NCBI GenBank assembly: GCA_963924555.1
Contig: OZ004591.1
Coordinates: 6,634,001 to 6,698,000 of the forward strand
Direction: 5' to 3'
DNA from: Crambe crambe
Taxonomy: Eukaryota; Porifera; Demospongiae; Poecilosclerida; Crambeidae
Length of the DNA: 64,000 nucleotides
Both the position numbers and the translations under genes were made by a program. Within the stretch, counting starts at the first letter, position 1; each line of letters starts with the position of its first letter. The notes under the pieces were generated by a model that made no database searches, was not told the DNA's origin, and worked only from the letters and a program-made list of their open reading frames with translations. Of this stretch, positions 1 through 14,300 are shown one piece after another.

Positions 1-330
1 GGAAGAGACTAAAACAGGAAACCAGCACTCCATTATGATTCCTGATACAAGGATGCCCCTTTAATCAAAGGAGTGTACCTTTAAAATTTATGATGAGGAT
101 GCCCCTTTAATCAAAAGAGTCTGTGGGGGAGACTAAAACAGGAAACCAGCACTCCATTATGATTCCCGATACAAGGATGCCCCTTTAATCAAAGGAGTGT
201 AAGGGAGCGACTAAAACAGGAAACCACCACTCCTTTAAAAATTTGGATGCTCCTTTAATCAAAAGAGTCTGTGGGGGAGACTAAAAACATGAAACCAGCA
301 CAATTCCTGATACAAGGATACCTTAATCAA
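1..330. repeat. imperfect tandem repeat at left edge
   Basis: About four decayed copies of a unit that starts near GAGACTAAAACAGGAAACCA and continues into a segment containing GATGCCCCTTTAATCAAA. Copies begin near 1, 124, 205 and 268 and vary in length from internal deletions. The rest of 330-1660 shows no exon or repeat that I can support. Confidence 0.8.
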
Positions 331-1659
331 AATGCTGTCTGAAGCTCATTACATTATTTAACTTTAGTGTATAAAGTTTAAATTTGATGGAATTTAAATG
401 GTAAGATGAAGCATTTTTGGGATGTACACAGCATCTAAATTAAGGCAGCTATAAGCCCTTTGTAGTCGCTGATAAGTGAGGGGGGATGGGGATGGTCATT
501 TGAAGCCTGTATGTTGGCCCACAATGACCTGCTAGTGTTACCTTAAAGTGCTACATAACACTCCCTAGGGATGCTTAGTTGAGAGTCGTCACAAGTAAAA
601 TAGCAGTCTCCTTGATAATGCAATCAGAACCATTCCCAGATATATCATACTATGTCTATATGAGCACAATATTAGTATATTGATGTCTGGTATTTGATGA
701 CGTAGAGAGTTTTTTTATCAGCTGTGGGTAGGTACGTGACTGATAGAAGGAATAAGGGAGTAGGAGTCCTTTCTTTATGGCCAGTGGAATGTGAAGGATT
801 CTACTCCAACTGTACTGTGTGTGCATCTAAAAGACTGTTGTTATGTTAGAGGAAAATGATGACGCTAAATATGTTCCATGCACATCTTGCAGTCTGAATA
901 TCTCTTTCTTGTGGTTAAAAGGAATACTTTAAGTCCTTGATCTCATTGTCTGTTCTGTGTGAGGGTGCAACGATTTCTCAATCTTGTTGTGAATGATAAG
1001 TCGAGACTGTGGGGGGTTGGTTGGTTCATACAGTTGACTTGCAGACTGCTATTACATCACCCATAAACTCTGTCATTTGTACATAGCATACTCTGCTTAA
1101 TGCACGCATGGATGCATTCAGGTATGCAAGTTGTAGTGTGTGTGGTAGGGCTTTTCGTAATTGGACTTTTCCTTGTGTGATTCTCCACTGCAAGGACCAC
1201 ATGCATACAGGAGCTGGTAGAAACAAACTCTTAGTAGGCATGCTTTCTCTTCTGATGGTCACGTAATAAACACTGTTTTTGGTGTCACTGTTAAAGGTTT
1301 GTACCACATAAACAGCTCCAGTATTTCTATCCTACACAGTTTAATGGGGTTCGTGACCCCTTAAGGTTTGGGATGGCTATCTGTGTGTGTGTTCAGTAAC
1401 AGTAACCAAGGAAGTGAGTGACCTTTACCCTTTTTGCGTTTATGGTGTGGAGGTAGGTGGCCAGCTGCCTATAGGTTGGAGATGGATGGTATGGGTGGTA
1501 TTTCCTCTCTGTTCCCCTTTCCAGCTGAAATCATTACTTGGAGAATGTATTTTCTCTCTCTCTCTGAGTCTCTTATGTGAAAGTTATGCATAAAATGTGA
1601 ACTCCATGAATATGAAAAGCAAACATGCAGGACTGGTCCTGATTTTGAGGGGAAGTATC

Positions 1660-1862
1660 CAATAATTATGAGGGCTGTCTTCATTCTACCCCTTTATGAT
1701 TGTGACTGCATTATACTGACTCCTCATAATTAATTATGAGGGCTGTCTTCATTCTACCCCTTTATGATAGTGACTGCATTATACTGACTCCTCATGATTA
1801 ATTGAGGGGCTGTCTTCATTCTACCCCTTTATGATAGTGACTGCATTATACTGACTCCTCAT
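1660..1862. repeat. three copies of a ~65-bp tandem repeat
   Basis: Three near-identical copies (about 1665-1727, 1735-1794, 1803-1862) share the core GGGCTGTCTTCATTCTACCC and end in GACTCCTCATAA/GATTA. The last copy ends 40 bp before the 3' splice site of the first visible IQGAP-like exon, so the array lies in its upstream intron. Confidence 0.9.
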
Positions 1863-1901
1863 AACTAATCGTGGTATTATTTTCGGTATCGTTTTCCATA
1901 G

Positions 1902-4900
1902 AGCTTTCCCGATCAGAAGCAGCTGCTCCACAAGGCCAAGATGGAACTGAAGAGCTTGAGGAGTGTCCATCAAGTGAGTCAACTATCATGGATGTACAGT
2001 TACGTATGGCAACAGTACTCAGATTATACAGATGCCCATCGGAATAATATAAAATCACATTATATTGTCTATAATATAGAGAGTAAAGCAGTGAGATTAG
2101 AATAATTATTGTGGCCAGATTCAAATCTAAGGGTAAATTCCTATGAAGTTCCATTGAAGCCGAGTGTTATGATTATGTGGATAGATATTATTGCAGTGAA
2201 GCCCTCACCTTGCAGATAAAGAGTTGGATATGTGTGTGGATGTGGTTTCAGTGGGCACCTGCTATGTCGACAAGCGGGGGTAATGGGTTCCCTGTGTGGT
2301 TTTAGTGTGGCTGGCGTGTTTTCCCAGCGGAGAGATCAGCTGTTCTAATTAAGGCCCATATATGTGTGTAGTAGTACTCTCTCTTAGTGTACGTGATCTA
2401 GTTGGTTTTTTTGTTTTTATATTAAATAAAGATGTCCCAGAGGTGAGATTTTTTTTTTCAATTTTAAGCGCTTCATTTCCAACCAATTGATGTGTCTCCC
2501 TTAATTATGAGAAGTTTTAGACCATGTACATCTAAAGGAGCACTAGACCATCAAGACCCTTTAATAAGGAGACCGCTCCCTTAATAAGAACTTTCAATAT
2601 GAGATCATTACTATTAAAAAGACCTTCTATGATGCCATACGGTAGAGGAAATAAACTTTCCTTCCTAGTATGAAGCCAACCTCACTATTAAATATTGTGA
2701 GTCCTAAAGGATGCTCTCCGATCACTTTGGGAAGGATCTTGGCTTTCTTTGGCTGTATGTTCTGAGTACACTGAGTGTGCTATTCATAATTTCTCATGTA
2801 CACGACAGCCCTCCACTCACACACAAAAGTCATTAGTGTGGTTTGTGAGGTCTGATGATTGCTACCAAGTTCTTGTTAACCCAACAACACATTGACACTG
2901 CCACTAAATTCCTGGATTCCCTAATGAGTGTCTAATTCTGTAGCGAATAATTTCAAAGTGGCAATTAGCAAGCAACCAAAAAAAAAAAAAAAATCAATCT
3001 GCTCCATCTCAATATTTTATGTGTTTGAAAGTCTTTTATCCAGACTAACTCACCTGATGAATTGATTTTGTGTTAGACATTGTGCATTCTCAAAGCAAGT
3101 ATCTTTCTCTTCTGCAAGCAATAGCATAACACCTCCCACATGGAATACTTTGAGTTGTTTATTAAGACTTAGTGAAGACTGATTTCTTTCATATCACATA
3201 TCAAGTGAGTGTGTGTGTGTGCTCTCTCTCTCCATATGTGGCCAAAATGAGTACCACCCACTAGGTCCAGCATTGAGTGATCATATGTATATTAGTAGCC
3301 CTTTCCGCATGTTTATCGTACAAACTCTCTCCTTAAGGCAGTACGCACACACATGTACACGTATCTAGTATACTCTAGTATACTCTAGTATACTAGTATA
3401 CTCTAGTATACTACCTTCCAACCAGTGCAAATTCCTTGCCCATGTATTTATTTGAACTCTGGAGGTCTTAGTATAGCGCTTGATAGTTTGTGTTGAAATC
3501 ATTAACCAGCTGGGTCACAAGTGGTCCAATGATCCAACCAGGGATCCAGGGTTCAAAGGTTCAGTGATCCAACCAAGATCCAGGGTCCAATTGTCCAATA
3601 ATCTAGGTTGGTTCCTGAAAAGAAGTTCAGGAGGATAAAGAAGAAAGTGTACCATAATATCTCTCTCCACTGTTAGTAATATGGAATGTAATGCTAAACC
3701 TTTAATTAAGGAGTGGTATTATGTAATGAGTGATATGGCAGTTAAAAATTATCAGGTTGTAGTTGATATGGTGGTAATGTGTAAAGTGATAGGGTGAAAG
3801 GCCAGAAAGTCCTCACCTCACTCTCTCTCTTCTCCAGATGGCTACAAATAAGAGGCCATTGAGACCAGCGTCACCCTGTACTGTTATTCCATCCACTATA
3901 GAATCAATTGAGTCCACTCTATGGAGACGATTCAGTCACCATGTACAGGTCTTGCTTGCACATCTAGAAAACCATGTTTCATACTTAGTCCATGTGTAAA
4001 AGCATAGACTTGGTCCAAAAACATCAGGTCATCCAATCCCCCAGTCATCTGTCCATACGAGATTATAATGACCCCCCCCCCCTTTAATCTCCCCTCCTTG
4101 ATTGTAAAATGCAATGTAGGATTGCTACAATGAAATAGTATAGTTTGTGTGCAATCATGACCCTGATTCCAAAAAAAGATTCTGGATCCAAAATAATAAA
4201 ATCCAAGGAGTACTTTGAACCCTAGTTCCCTCCCTGCCACTGGGTTTTCCATCATCATCTCATGGATTACCTAATGGTCTGGCCATGTATCCAATGCTTA
4301 TGTGGTGTCTGAATATACTTCCCATTTGTGATCTCCTTGACTATGAGCATCCTCTTTAGGCATCATCACTTCTTAAAAGCTATCATCTATCTCTCATGAT
4401 TCCACATCCTAGTCAAAAAAGGGGAGGGGGAAAAATGTAATTATCGCTATAACAACCTCATCTAATATTTATATTTTTATCCTGTATATGCATCAGCATA
4501 TCAGTGTTATCCAATAGTATCATGTTTGCATCTCTCAAGTAATCCCACTGCTCTAAGTACCACACAAGTTCATATCTCTCAAGCAATCCCACTGCACATG
4601 TTCATATCTCTCAAGCAATCCCACTGCTCTAAGTACTGCACTTACTAATTGTTGGTAACTTAATACTGTGATTTCCTTTGCTTCCCTTGCTGGCTTCCTG
4701 CTGGCTAGAATCATCATCGTTCCACCTCTCACTCTGCTGGACACACTGTAAGGTGTACTCTATGGGCAGCACTGGGTAAAGTGACACATGTACACATGTG
4801 GTAAAGACATGCATGTGACATGCTGGCACTGAGTGAGGACATGCATATGACATGGGTAAGCACATATGACATGCTGGCACTCGCTAGACATAGTACATGC

Positions 4901-7900
4901 TAGATACACAAGTGGAAAGGAAAAAAATTTATGCTAAATAAAAAGGCCATGTAGGGTTAGTCTGTACTTTTACCTATAGCAGTTTCTGTGAACAAACATC
5001 AAAATTATGCTGCCTCCAATAATAATCCCTACATCATTGCCTCCCACCAAGCTGCTTTTAAATTAATTGTTCATGTGAGTGTAAAAGTTCTGCTTGGTTT
5101 AGGCAGATTATTATTGAAGGTAGCATGGGATATGCATTCATATGTAAGTATGACATTAGCATTGGTTATTTGAACTGGGTAAGGACATTCCTTATGAAAT
5201 TTCCACTGTGTAGACCCACATGTCCATGACTTCACTTTTCCTGTTCCATGCATGTGTTGCATGCAGTGCTGTGTGGTAGATATTTTGAAGCATTTTGTGC
5301 GTGACTCTTGGCTGGAATCATACTTTAACTCATTAACTAATTCCATTATAAGAAAATCCGGCGTCTTGAATTATCCCAAGTCTGCTAATGGGATGGATAA
5401 ATATGGTCGTTGTTTGTCCATGAAGTGGACCTTGCAAATGAAATCTATAATTCAGAATGGAAGACAATATAGTGGATAATTTTTGTGGGGCATGAATTTT
5501 CGTGGTTTTAAGATACAAACCATTATAAGTTTTATATTTCTTTTTCAAAAAAAAAACAAAAAAAAAACACAAACAAGATAACGAATTTATATACCCCATA
5601 AAGTTTAACTCTTTAAGGTAGCACAAATCCGTGTGGAATTTAGATTGTTGCTGGTGTTTATTTAGTTCCATGTTGAGAGCAGGTGATAACGAAGTACTTG
5701 GCCAGTCGACTTGTGATGTCAGTAATAGTATTAGTGTATCAAAGTCTCCCGAAAATGCTGGACGATTCTGTGTACATGTTGGTGACCTCTTCTCAGCATG
5801 TGGTGCCAAGCCGACAATTAGAGACTTCACCATATGTACCTTTAATTTCATCACATGTTCTCATGCAACACTTGCATTTCTTTCACACCTGCAAATTTGT
5901 GGAGAGGAATTCTGAGTACAGCGTGTACTTTAAAAACTGGGAAAATACATAGATCCGCTTCTAAATATGGATAATTAACTCACCTCCAAAAAGGATGCTT
6001 GCCATGTGAAGTTGTCACATGTTCATATGCAATCCTTCAGCTTCTTTTCCTTCTCTCACTCAGGATCAATCTGTGGCTATGAATTCTCAAAATACTCTTT
6101 TGAGAAGTCCAGGAAGACCTAACCCTCAGAGAGACTATATTAAATTGCTAATTAACCTCCGATAAATTCCCTGCATTTAAAGGAAGTAGAACTTTAGTCA
6201 AGAGAGACAAGGAGACAGATGAGTCGTTATGATACAGATGTATATTAAATTAGGCTAAATACTGTGGAGAGCTGATCTTTCACTATGAACCTCTTTTTTG
6301 CCATTTATGTTATTGGTGGTGGTAGCCCGACTGCCTCTTTCCCTCTTTCCCTCCTTCCTGAAGCAAGTAATGTGTGAGAGTTGGCATTGTCCTAATCCAC
6401 TGTTTGTATACCATGGTCTCAGAACAGGGATGGCTTCTTCTTCCTGTTTTCATTGCAGCTGCTCATTAAATTCTCACTTTCCGTACTGAGATATCATGTG
6501 CAGTATATTACGATTAGAAAACCCATTCCTTTCCGGAAATCTAATTTCCGTGTATGTCGAAACATTTCAGCGTAAATGAACCTTCTCTATATCCTTGAAG
6601 TGATGAAATGGACCATTTACCTTATTTGGAGGTCATATTCTCCCTCCCATTTGGGAATATTGTACGAAATGTCATTCTTGTTCCCCAAGGCAGTGAAAAA
6701 GTAGGAACACACTTTGTTAGTGCCCTTCAATTAACATGAAGACAACCTTTTTGTAATGAACATTAAATTTTTTTACCACCTATAATATTGTATACATTGA
6801 TGATCTACCATACATGATATCATGTGACTATCATGTGACTACCAACTTAATTTTATAGACTGGTTCTTGCTTAGTCCAGTGGTAGGCAATCAGTAAGTGG
6901 GAAGCAGTCGGTCGAGGCTTGCCACATTACGTTAGTGTGGGATAAACCAAGTCTTAGAACTGCTATGAAGTTAGTGGGTTGCAGCCACACAGGTTGAGTG
7001 ACAGGTCACAGTGCGTTAGTGTTGTGAGTCCAGTGGTGGAGCAGGCAAGACCTACAAGTGATCAACAACAGCGAAAGGAGTGGGCTGTGAGATGTCTATG
7101 GTATACGTAGAACCCAGGATATTGGCATCAAGCCTATCTGATCAAGTTGACCACTGATATTTACCACAAGCTGGTTCTTGACTAGTACAAGGAGATCCCT
7201 CTCCACAAAACATTGGTTCTTCTCTCATGCACATGGGAGGGTGTGAGTACTGCTTGTATGAAAACATTGTGACATGCAATAGGTATAAGATTGATAGGCA
7301 CTTAATGCCACTGGACTCAATACAGGCACTAATAATTAATAGGCACTTCCCCACTGTATTGAGAATGTAATACCACTGACCCATACAGGCACCAATAATA
7401 AAAATGATTTATAGGCACTTCCCCATAACAAAGTGCTTATAAATTTTCAGGATGTAACAGTGCTGTAGTGCATGGTCATTTAGGTGCTTCAGGAGCTTTA
7501 ATGTGAATGAATGACACATTATCTTATTCCGTTTAGTGTCGACACTTTTATTGTGATGGGTCACAGCTCTATTCCACGTCCTATAGGTGCTCCGGTGTGA
7601 TGACACACCACTACATTCACACAATTGGTATAGTAATGACATTTCTCCTGCACGTGTATGGCATGTGTGTAGCATGTGTATGGCATGTGTGTAGCATGTG
7701 TATGGCATGTGTGCTAAATGTATTGCATGAGGAAAGTGGCAAAGAGTTGGAGAAGATTGCTCCCTCCCTAAGTTCTAGGTTGGATGACTTGCAAATCCCT
7801 TCCTCCTAATCACCTCTGTTTCCTGAATCACAACAAACTCTGGCCCTAACAAATCTCTCCCAGGCTTCTGCTAAAATAGAATATTAACCTGATGTACCTA

Positions 7901-10900
7901 ATGTGTTAAAGACTTCTAAACCAGCCATTCTATAGCTGGCTACGAGTCCCTATTGTGCTCCAGCATCAATGATTAGCATGCAATGAAACAGTGGTATCCA
8001 CACCTCAGGGTCTCTGATTGGACCACCAAAGACCTATAAACTGGCTTGGTTTGAAAAAGATCTTGGGAAGTATCCAGGCCCTTCTCTGTGAGGTATCTGG
8101 GCCATTCATTTGAGAAGCAACCATCCCTAGGCCCTGCATACATTTTGTCATACTGATGTACTGCCATTTGAATGGATGTTAACTTGTAACTTTCACGTAA
8201 CACATGCAAATGCACCAAATGTACACGTTTTTATGACTTGTTTGTCTTTGAGGGATTTTCTATTCATGCTCCATCTGAGAGTGCTTCAATAAGTGCTGTG
8301 CTACATGGTTGCTTGCTGTGGCTCCAGGTGTATTGAACCACCTTGGGCTATCCATACCTAAAGACTTGTAGGTGTGCAACCTGTGAATCATATATCGCTC
8401 TATGCTTGGGATGTCCTTGGCACTTTAGATCCAGACACCTTTTGGCATTGAAAAGAACTGGCCGATCAGTACGGGGTCTAGTGTAATACCTTCATTGTGT
8501 CTCCTCCATAGAGTACAATGTTTAAGCAAGTGTTTTATGAAGGGTGAAGTGTAACGCTACGAAACATTCTTTATTGAGGTCTGAACTCCAACTATTAATC
8601 CAAGTATTAACTGTGTGTGAGAAATAAACTTCACACGAACAAATACATGCATATCAAAAGTGAAATTAACTCATAAAAATTAATTGTAGGGAAAATATGA
8701 TTTATACATTTTTTTTTCCTTCCATGCAGACAATGTTAGATCATACTGAGTATCTACGTGAGCAACTTGATGCTTACAAAGGTGAGAAATAAATTGTCTA
8801 GATGATGAATTCCCAGGGAGGTTGAGTGATTTACTAACACTCATCTTTTAAACCTCACTAATAGTTTATCACTTAACATGCTATCCCAACTATATGAAGC
8901 AGCTGGGAAATGCGCCTCGATATTCCATAACATACCTCCTGCAAATAGAATGTTTTACCAAATTTCAGACTCTTGTCTTTTAAACATTCCGTCAGCTTTT
9001 TCCTCCTTGAATTGCATAGTATTGTACATGATGTGTGCAGAGTTCATTGAGAAAATCAAATGCCCCAAACTCCACTGGTGTTTTCAAGATGTGTAGTAAA
9101 TTCTTAATTTCCAGACAACCTTGGGATTAATTAAATCATTTGAAGTATATGCTATGAAGTTGTTGGGACTAGTTTTGATTTTGTGTATGGGATCTTTGTA
9201 GGAACACTATGGAGAGATTATCTTCACTTTTTTTTTTCTATCAACTGCAGTTAATGGGGCATAAAAATCTCTCTCTCTCTCTCTCTTGCATTGCAAATAC
9301 ATGCCACATACATACATGCATGCATACATGCATGCATACATGCAAATGCAAATGCAAATCATACAACTGCTGCTGAGCAGTCAGGTTAACCTGGTGCTTG
9401 GGTTGACTGGTGTTATATTCATAGCAAATTAGTGCTGGTGAAAAGGACCATAATATGTCACTTGTGGGACTCGATCTCACGGTCTCCTGCTTATAAGCCC
9501 AGAGTGCAAACCACTCACTGCATACATGCTTATCAGCCTAGGCTAGCCCTTATGCAATTTGCATACATGGATGAAGTTAATTGGTTTTATATTTAGTGTG
9601 CCTCATAGCATGTAACACAAGACACTAACTAGTCAACATGTGTGCATAATTGCATACATGCATCCAATCATTATAGCACCCTCCCTGACCTTGTTCTGGA
9701 CAAGCAAGTCTCTTTAGAGAAACATGTCCACGCATGGACGCCAGAACACATTCAAAAGACCACTCCCCACCTTCACGCAACAACCTCGTTAATCAGCCCT
9801 TGTTCCGTAACAGCGTGAAGTGACACAAAGTATACAGAGCCTTTATGTTGGTCTCCCTACAACACTACCACTGGTAGTTAGTTACCATGCTACATGTGGT
9901 GGTAGTACAAAAGCCGATTGTTAAGTTGTACTTGTACGTGTACAAGACTTCTTTTTGTCTGCAAGTGTTCTGTGATAACAATGTGTGTTTTTTAAGAGAT
10001 GGCGATGTTCCCTGACATTGTATGGTGATGTACAAGTTGCTGTCAGAATCTCCACTCCTCTGGCTTCTCAGCACATCAGAGTTAGTCAGTCGATCCTTTG
10101 TTTTCCTTTGACTTATGAAATCGGTTTGTTTGTCTAACATGGCAGTGCTTCCCTCTTCCAGTTGACCAGAAGAAGTGAGAATCTGATTCTATGAAAATAG
10201 CATCTTTTGATTTTCACCATATCAAAAAAGAATTTGGCCATATAAATAGTCTATTGATTAACCATATATGGATAACCTGAATAATGGTGTTCTCCATGTA
10301 CATACATGCACTGCATTTTATTTTAGACTTTTTCTCTCTCTATCTTTTCCATAGAATATTTGAATGCAGTTCGTGCGAAGGTTGGAGAAGGGGTGAGTTC
10401 CTTTAATTTAGCTCTCCTGATCACCCTTCCATGTTGTATAATGCTGTATATATAGCGTAACCATGCCTACCGAAAGGGAACGAACACACACCACTTTTCA
10501 CACCAGCAACTGGAGAAAGAAGGAGTGATATTGGAGACCACAGGAATACCAGAACAGAGGTATGTCCTTTGAGACTCCACAATAGAGTCCACCTTTTAAC
10601 TGCATTGTATTATGATAACATCTTCATTATTTTTATATTGCAGGAGACGGTCTATTTCCTACACATTGATTTGCTCTGAGCCAGGGATTTATAATATCTC
10701 CATGCATTACAAGGGTAGGTCATGTGATTTATAGCATTACAAGGGTAGGTCATGTGATTTATAGCATTATAAGGGTAGGTCATGTGATTTATAGCATTAC
10801 AAGGGTAGGTCATGTGATTTACATGCATTACAAGGGTAGATCATGTGATTTATAATATTTATAAGGGTTTACAATAACTGGTATATCTCGTGTTTTGGGA

Positions 10901-11318
10901 CAGTTTCATGTCACCTCTCGGAGGTACAATGTGGGGGATTTGTTGTTGGTATGATTGTGTGTGGAATCTTTGGGAGCCAGGAGCTAACCCAATTAAAAAC
11001 CTTGTTGTTTTATACAGTGTAGTCTCGTCTGATTCTGAAGCGTTTTCAGTTTTGCTTACTTGCCCAGTCAGTTCTGACCGAGTGGTTGTATCAATTGGAA
11101 TGACTAATATGACTCTGTGGCACACAACGTGTATCATAACTTGCATTATTATCATTTCCCAAAAATACCAAAATTAAAATTAAAAAGAAAAAGAGAGTAT
11201 GTATAATGAATGGTACATGGTGTTCCCACATAACGGCCTTTATTCTTGACGCAATCTCCAATGCTCTAGCTACTTGAACTCTCACCATACACAAACAATG
11301 GACTCTCTACCTCTCCGT

Positions 11319-11395
<77 letters not shown>

Positions 11396-14300
11396 AGAAC
11401 CAAGACCATCTGTGCCTCTTACATAATGGACTCCCTACCTCTTTTTCTCCTTATCTCTAATAGCCTACTTGACTCTCCACTTAGCAACCCCTTCACCACC
11501 TGAAGGAACCTTCACACCATTGTGCGTTCCCTACCTACCAAGTCTAAACATGAAGCTAAGGAAGTCATCTTTCCTTCCCTACCACTACTCAATACTGTGG
11601 TCAGAGATTGGTCTTCTTCTTCTAACCACTTCTCTTTAGAGTCTAAAGCAGTCAGTGAAGGAACTTTGTTTCCTTCCACGCCACAGCTCAATGGAGTGGT
11701 GAGGGACTTTTTGTTTCTGCTCTTATCGTTTTTAGGTTGCATAATAACCAGGCTAAGGAACTGTTTTTTCTTTCCAACCCACAAGTCAATGGAGATTGGC
11801 CACTTTCTTTCCTCGGTCTACCCACTTGCACATGGCGTCTTAGCACCAGAGGAAGTCTCTTCTCCGTTCCAGGATAAGTGACAACCACACTGCCTCACTT
11901 GCAGACATCTGCACTAACTTCCAGCTTACTTTATAGTAAAATGATGAAATTTGATAGAAGGTGGTTATGTGTAAGTCTCTTTTTGGAAAGTCACTTTCCT
12001 TAGCTGCTCTCCTTTTGCTCCAAGTAGGAACTGATTTTATCCACATGGATTTTCTCCATATGCTTGACCAAGTGTGTCGTCTTATGGATTGACCTTTTGC
12101 ACTTTTGTATCTAAGTATGATTCTTTATGTTGACTTGAAGTCCATGCATGTCAGTTACAGTTGCTCTATCAGGATTCTCCACTTATCTGTGCATACTGGA
12201 TTACCGGTCTCTGTAATAGGGGTCTCAGCTGCAGCCAAAAATAATCAGCAGTCCACAGACCAAATTAAATTTAGCTTCCTTGGACTCTGGTATGCAACAG
12301 AATCAGCAAGAGTTTAATGAGATCTCAGACTGGCATCTTATTATGGAGTGGCTGTGGGCTTGGAACTTCCCTTCTTCTGGCAGGAAACTCCCACGGATAA
12401 ATAGTACCACCCAGGAGAAGAGTCTTGTAGCCAGTCTCTGTGTCTGTCTGTCTGTTTGTTTATGACAGAGAGAGTAGGTGACAGCTTGGTGAAAGTTCCA
12501 GTGCTATGTTTGCATATTGGTGACCCATATCCTAATGCATATCCGACCACTATCCTTAGGAACTATCCAGCCTTCTCACAGGATTTGCATTAACCGACTA
12601 ATTAGCAGTCCTTAAACTGCTTGCCGTCTTCCTCCTCTAACTGACCAGTGTTTTTGTAAGTGGGTGACAAAGAGTCTGAAAACCATATCTGGGGGTTCCT
12701 TATTCCACGGCCTTGAATATCACTGACTCTGGCTCTCTCTGCTGTCTCATGCAGCTGCTGCTCCTTATATTAAATTATATATTTTGCTTGTTAATATATA
12801 TTTTGCAAGATAAAATGGTAAACTGCCCTTTTGAGAAAGAGGGGAAAAGTCTCTGCTAATATTCCTTTTTCCAAGACAAGAATAGTTATATTAATGAGGA
12901 GGTGAAAATTAAAGTGCTTAGAGTGTCACTGCTGGACAATTTCAGACTACAAAGGGAGGTAATGATTTTTAGCTAATGCCAATACCCCCCAAGGAAGGTT
13001 AGCTATTTCTACTGCCTTTCATGAGGTTGGTGAGAATTTGAGATCAGAGTGTTTCCAGTGGGACCATGAGGTTGGATCTATTAAGGATCAAAGTAGACCA
13101 TTTTAATTCTGGTAAATTTGAGATGAGATTTTGGGTCTGGAGATGTAGGCTTAGTAACACCATACTCTTGTATTATACGTCTCACTCTACCCTCAAATAT
13201 CCACCCCCTCCAGTAATCATATCCCCATACAGTATTCCATGCTTAATCAAAGGGGAGAACCTCTGTAATGAGAGAGAGACAATATAGTCCCAACTTTATA
13301 TTAATATTAGGGAGATTACGAGGGATATGGAGCACGTGCATTCTAAAGCCTTTTAATTATCATCATTGTGTGAAAGACATGGAGTACAGTACTTAGTTAA
13401 CACGGGAGTTAGTTCTTGTACCAGTTACTAAGTTCTGTAGTGGTACTACTGAGACAGAAATGGTTGATGGGTCACCTCTTGGAATTAGTTTACGTACAGT
13501 TGAGGAAGTTTATTGGTTGGGGTCTCCCTGTTCTGGGGAAAAGCACACCACATGTAACACAGCATGAGTTCTCATAGGCACCTATTACACATCCATTAGA
13601 GAAATTATTCCTTCAAATAGAGATTTTCCTCTCCGTATTATTTAATTAAGAGTCAAATCAAGACATGCCCTCTCCCTGATCCTCAAGTCAGGAAGATCTG
13701 ACAAACGGAAATCACTTTAGTTTGATTCCCACACATATGCTGTGTAGACTCTCCATAGAATCAGTACTAGTTGAAGATCTAGCACTACAGCCAACACTTT
13801 TGTCTGATCTGTGTGGAGTGAGGGAAAGGGGAACCCATGCACTGCATCACTACCACCTCACAGGATGAAGCTGTGTTTTCATTTCCTACAGCTGAAGGTG
13901 ATGGGTCAAAAACCAAAGCAACTGTGACTTAGCCAGAGGCACTATCTTCCTCTCTGCAAGTGATATCAGAACTGAGTAAACCTTTTGAAGTGCCATCTGC
14001 AGCAAAAATACTGAGTATAATGTTTTGGTAGTTTAGGTTGTCATGTGTGTAAATTCAGCTCAGTGCCTAAGGCTCTTTTCCCATGGTAGGATTAACTGTC
14101 AGTAAGGAGAGTGAAAGTGTAGTCCCCCTCTCAACGGATTACCTCACACTGCTGAGCTTTTATAGGATTAAGTCTAAGGAAGTGTAGTTTGACAGTACAT
14201 ATTTATGATAATGTGCCTGGCAACTGCTGAAAGGGTGGCTGGGTGGCAGTGTATATTACTTCTATTCAAAGGGATGTGAAGGAAGCTAAGTTGATGGTAT

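Noticed and set aside
3839-3948. Possible IQGAP-like exon or new start (ATGGCTACAAATAAG... after a good 3' splice site)
   Set aside because: The exon at 1902-1973 joins directly in phase and in family alignment to the exon at 8730, leaving no room for it; its own donor is weak. It could only be a rare alternative exon.
5631-5952. Two overlapping open frames of about 90 codons on the plus strand and a longer one on the minus strand
   Set aside because: No splice context, no family resemblance, and all lie inside an intron that needs no coding sequence.
11522-11881. A 119-codon open frame in the large intron
   Set aside because: Repetitive Ser/Pro/Leu-rich translation with open frames on both strands, and no domain. 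It looks like simple or decayed repeat sequence; I could not assign it to any transposon family.
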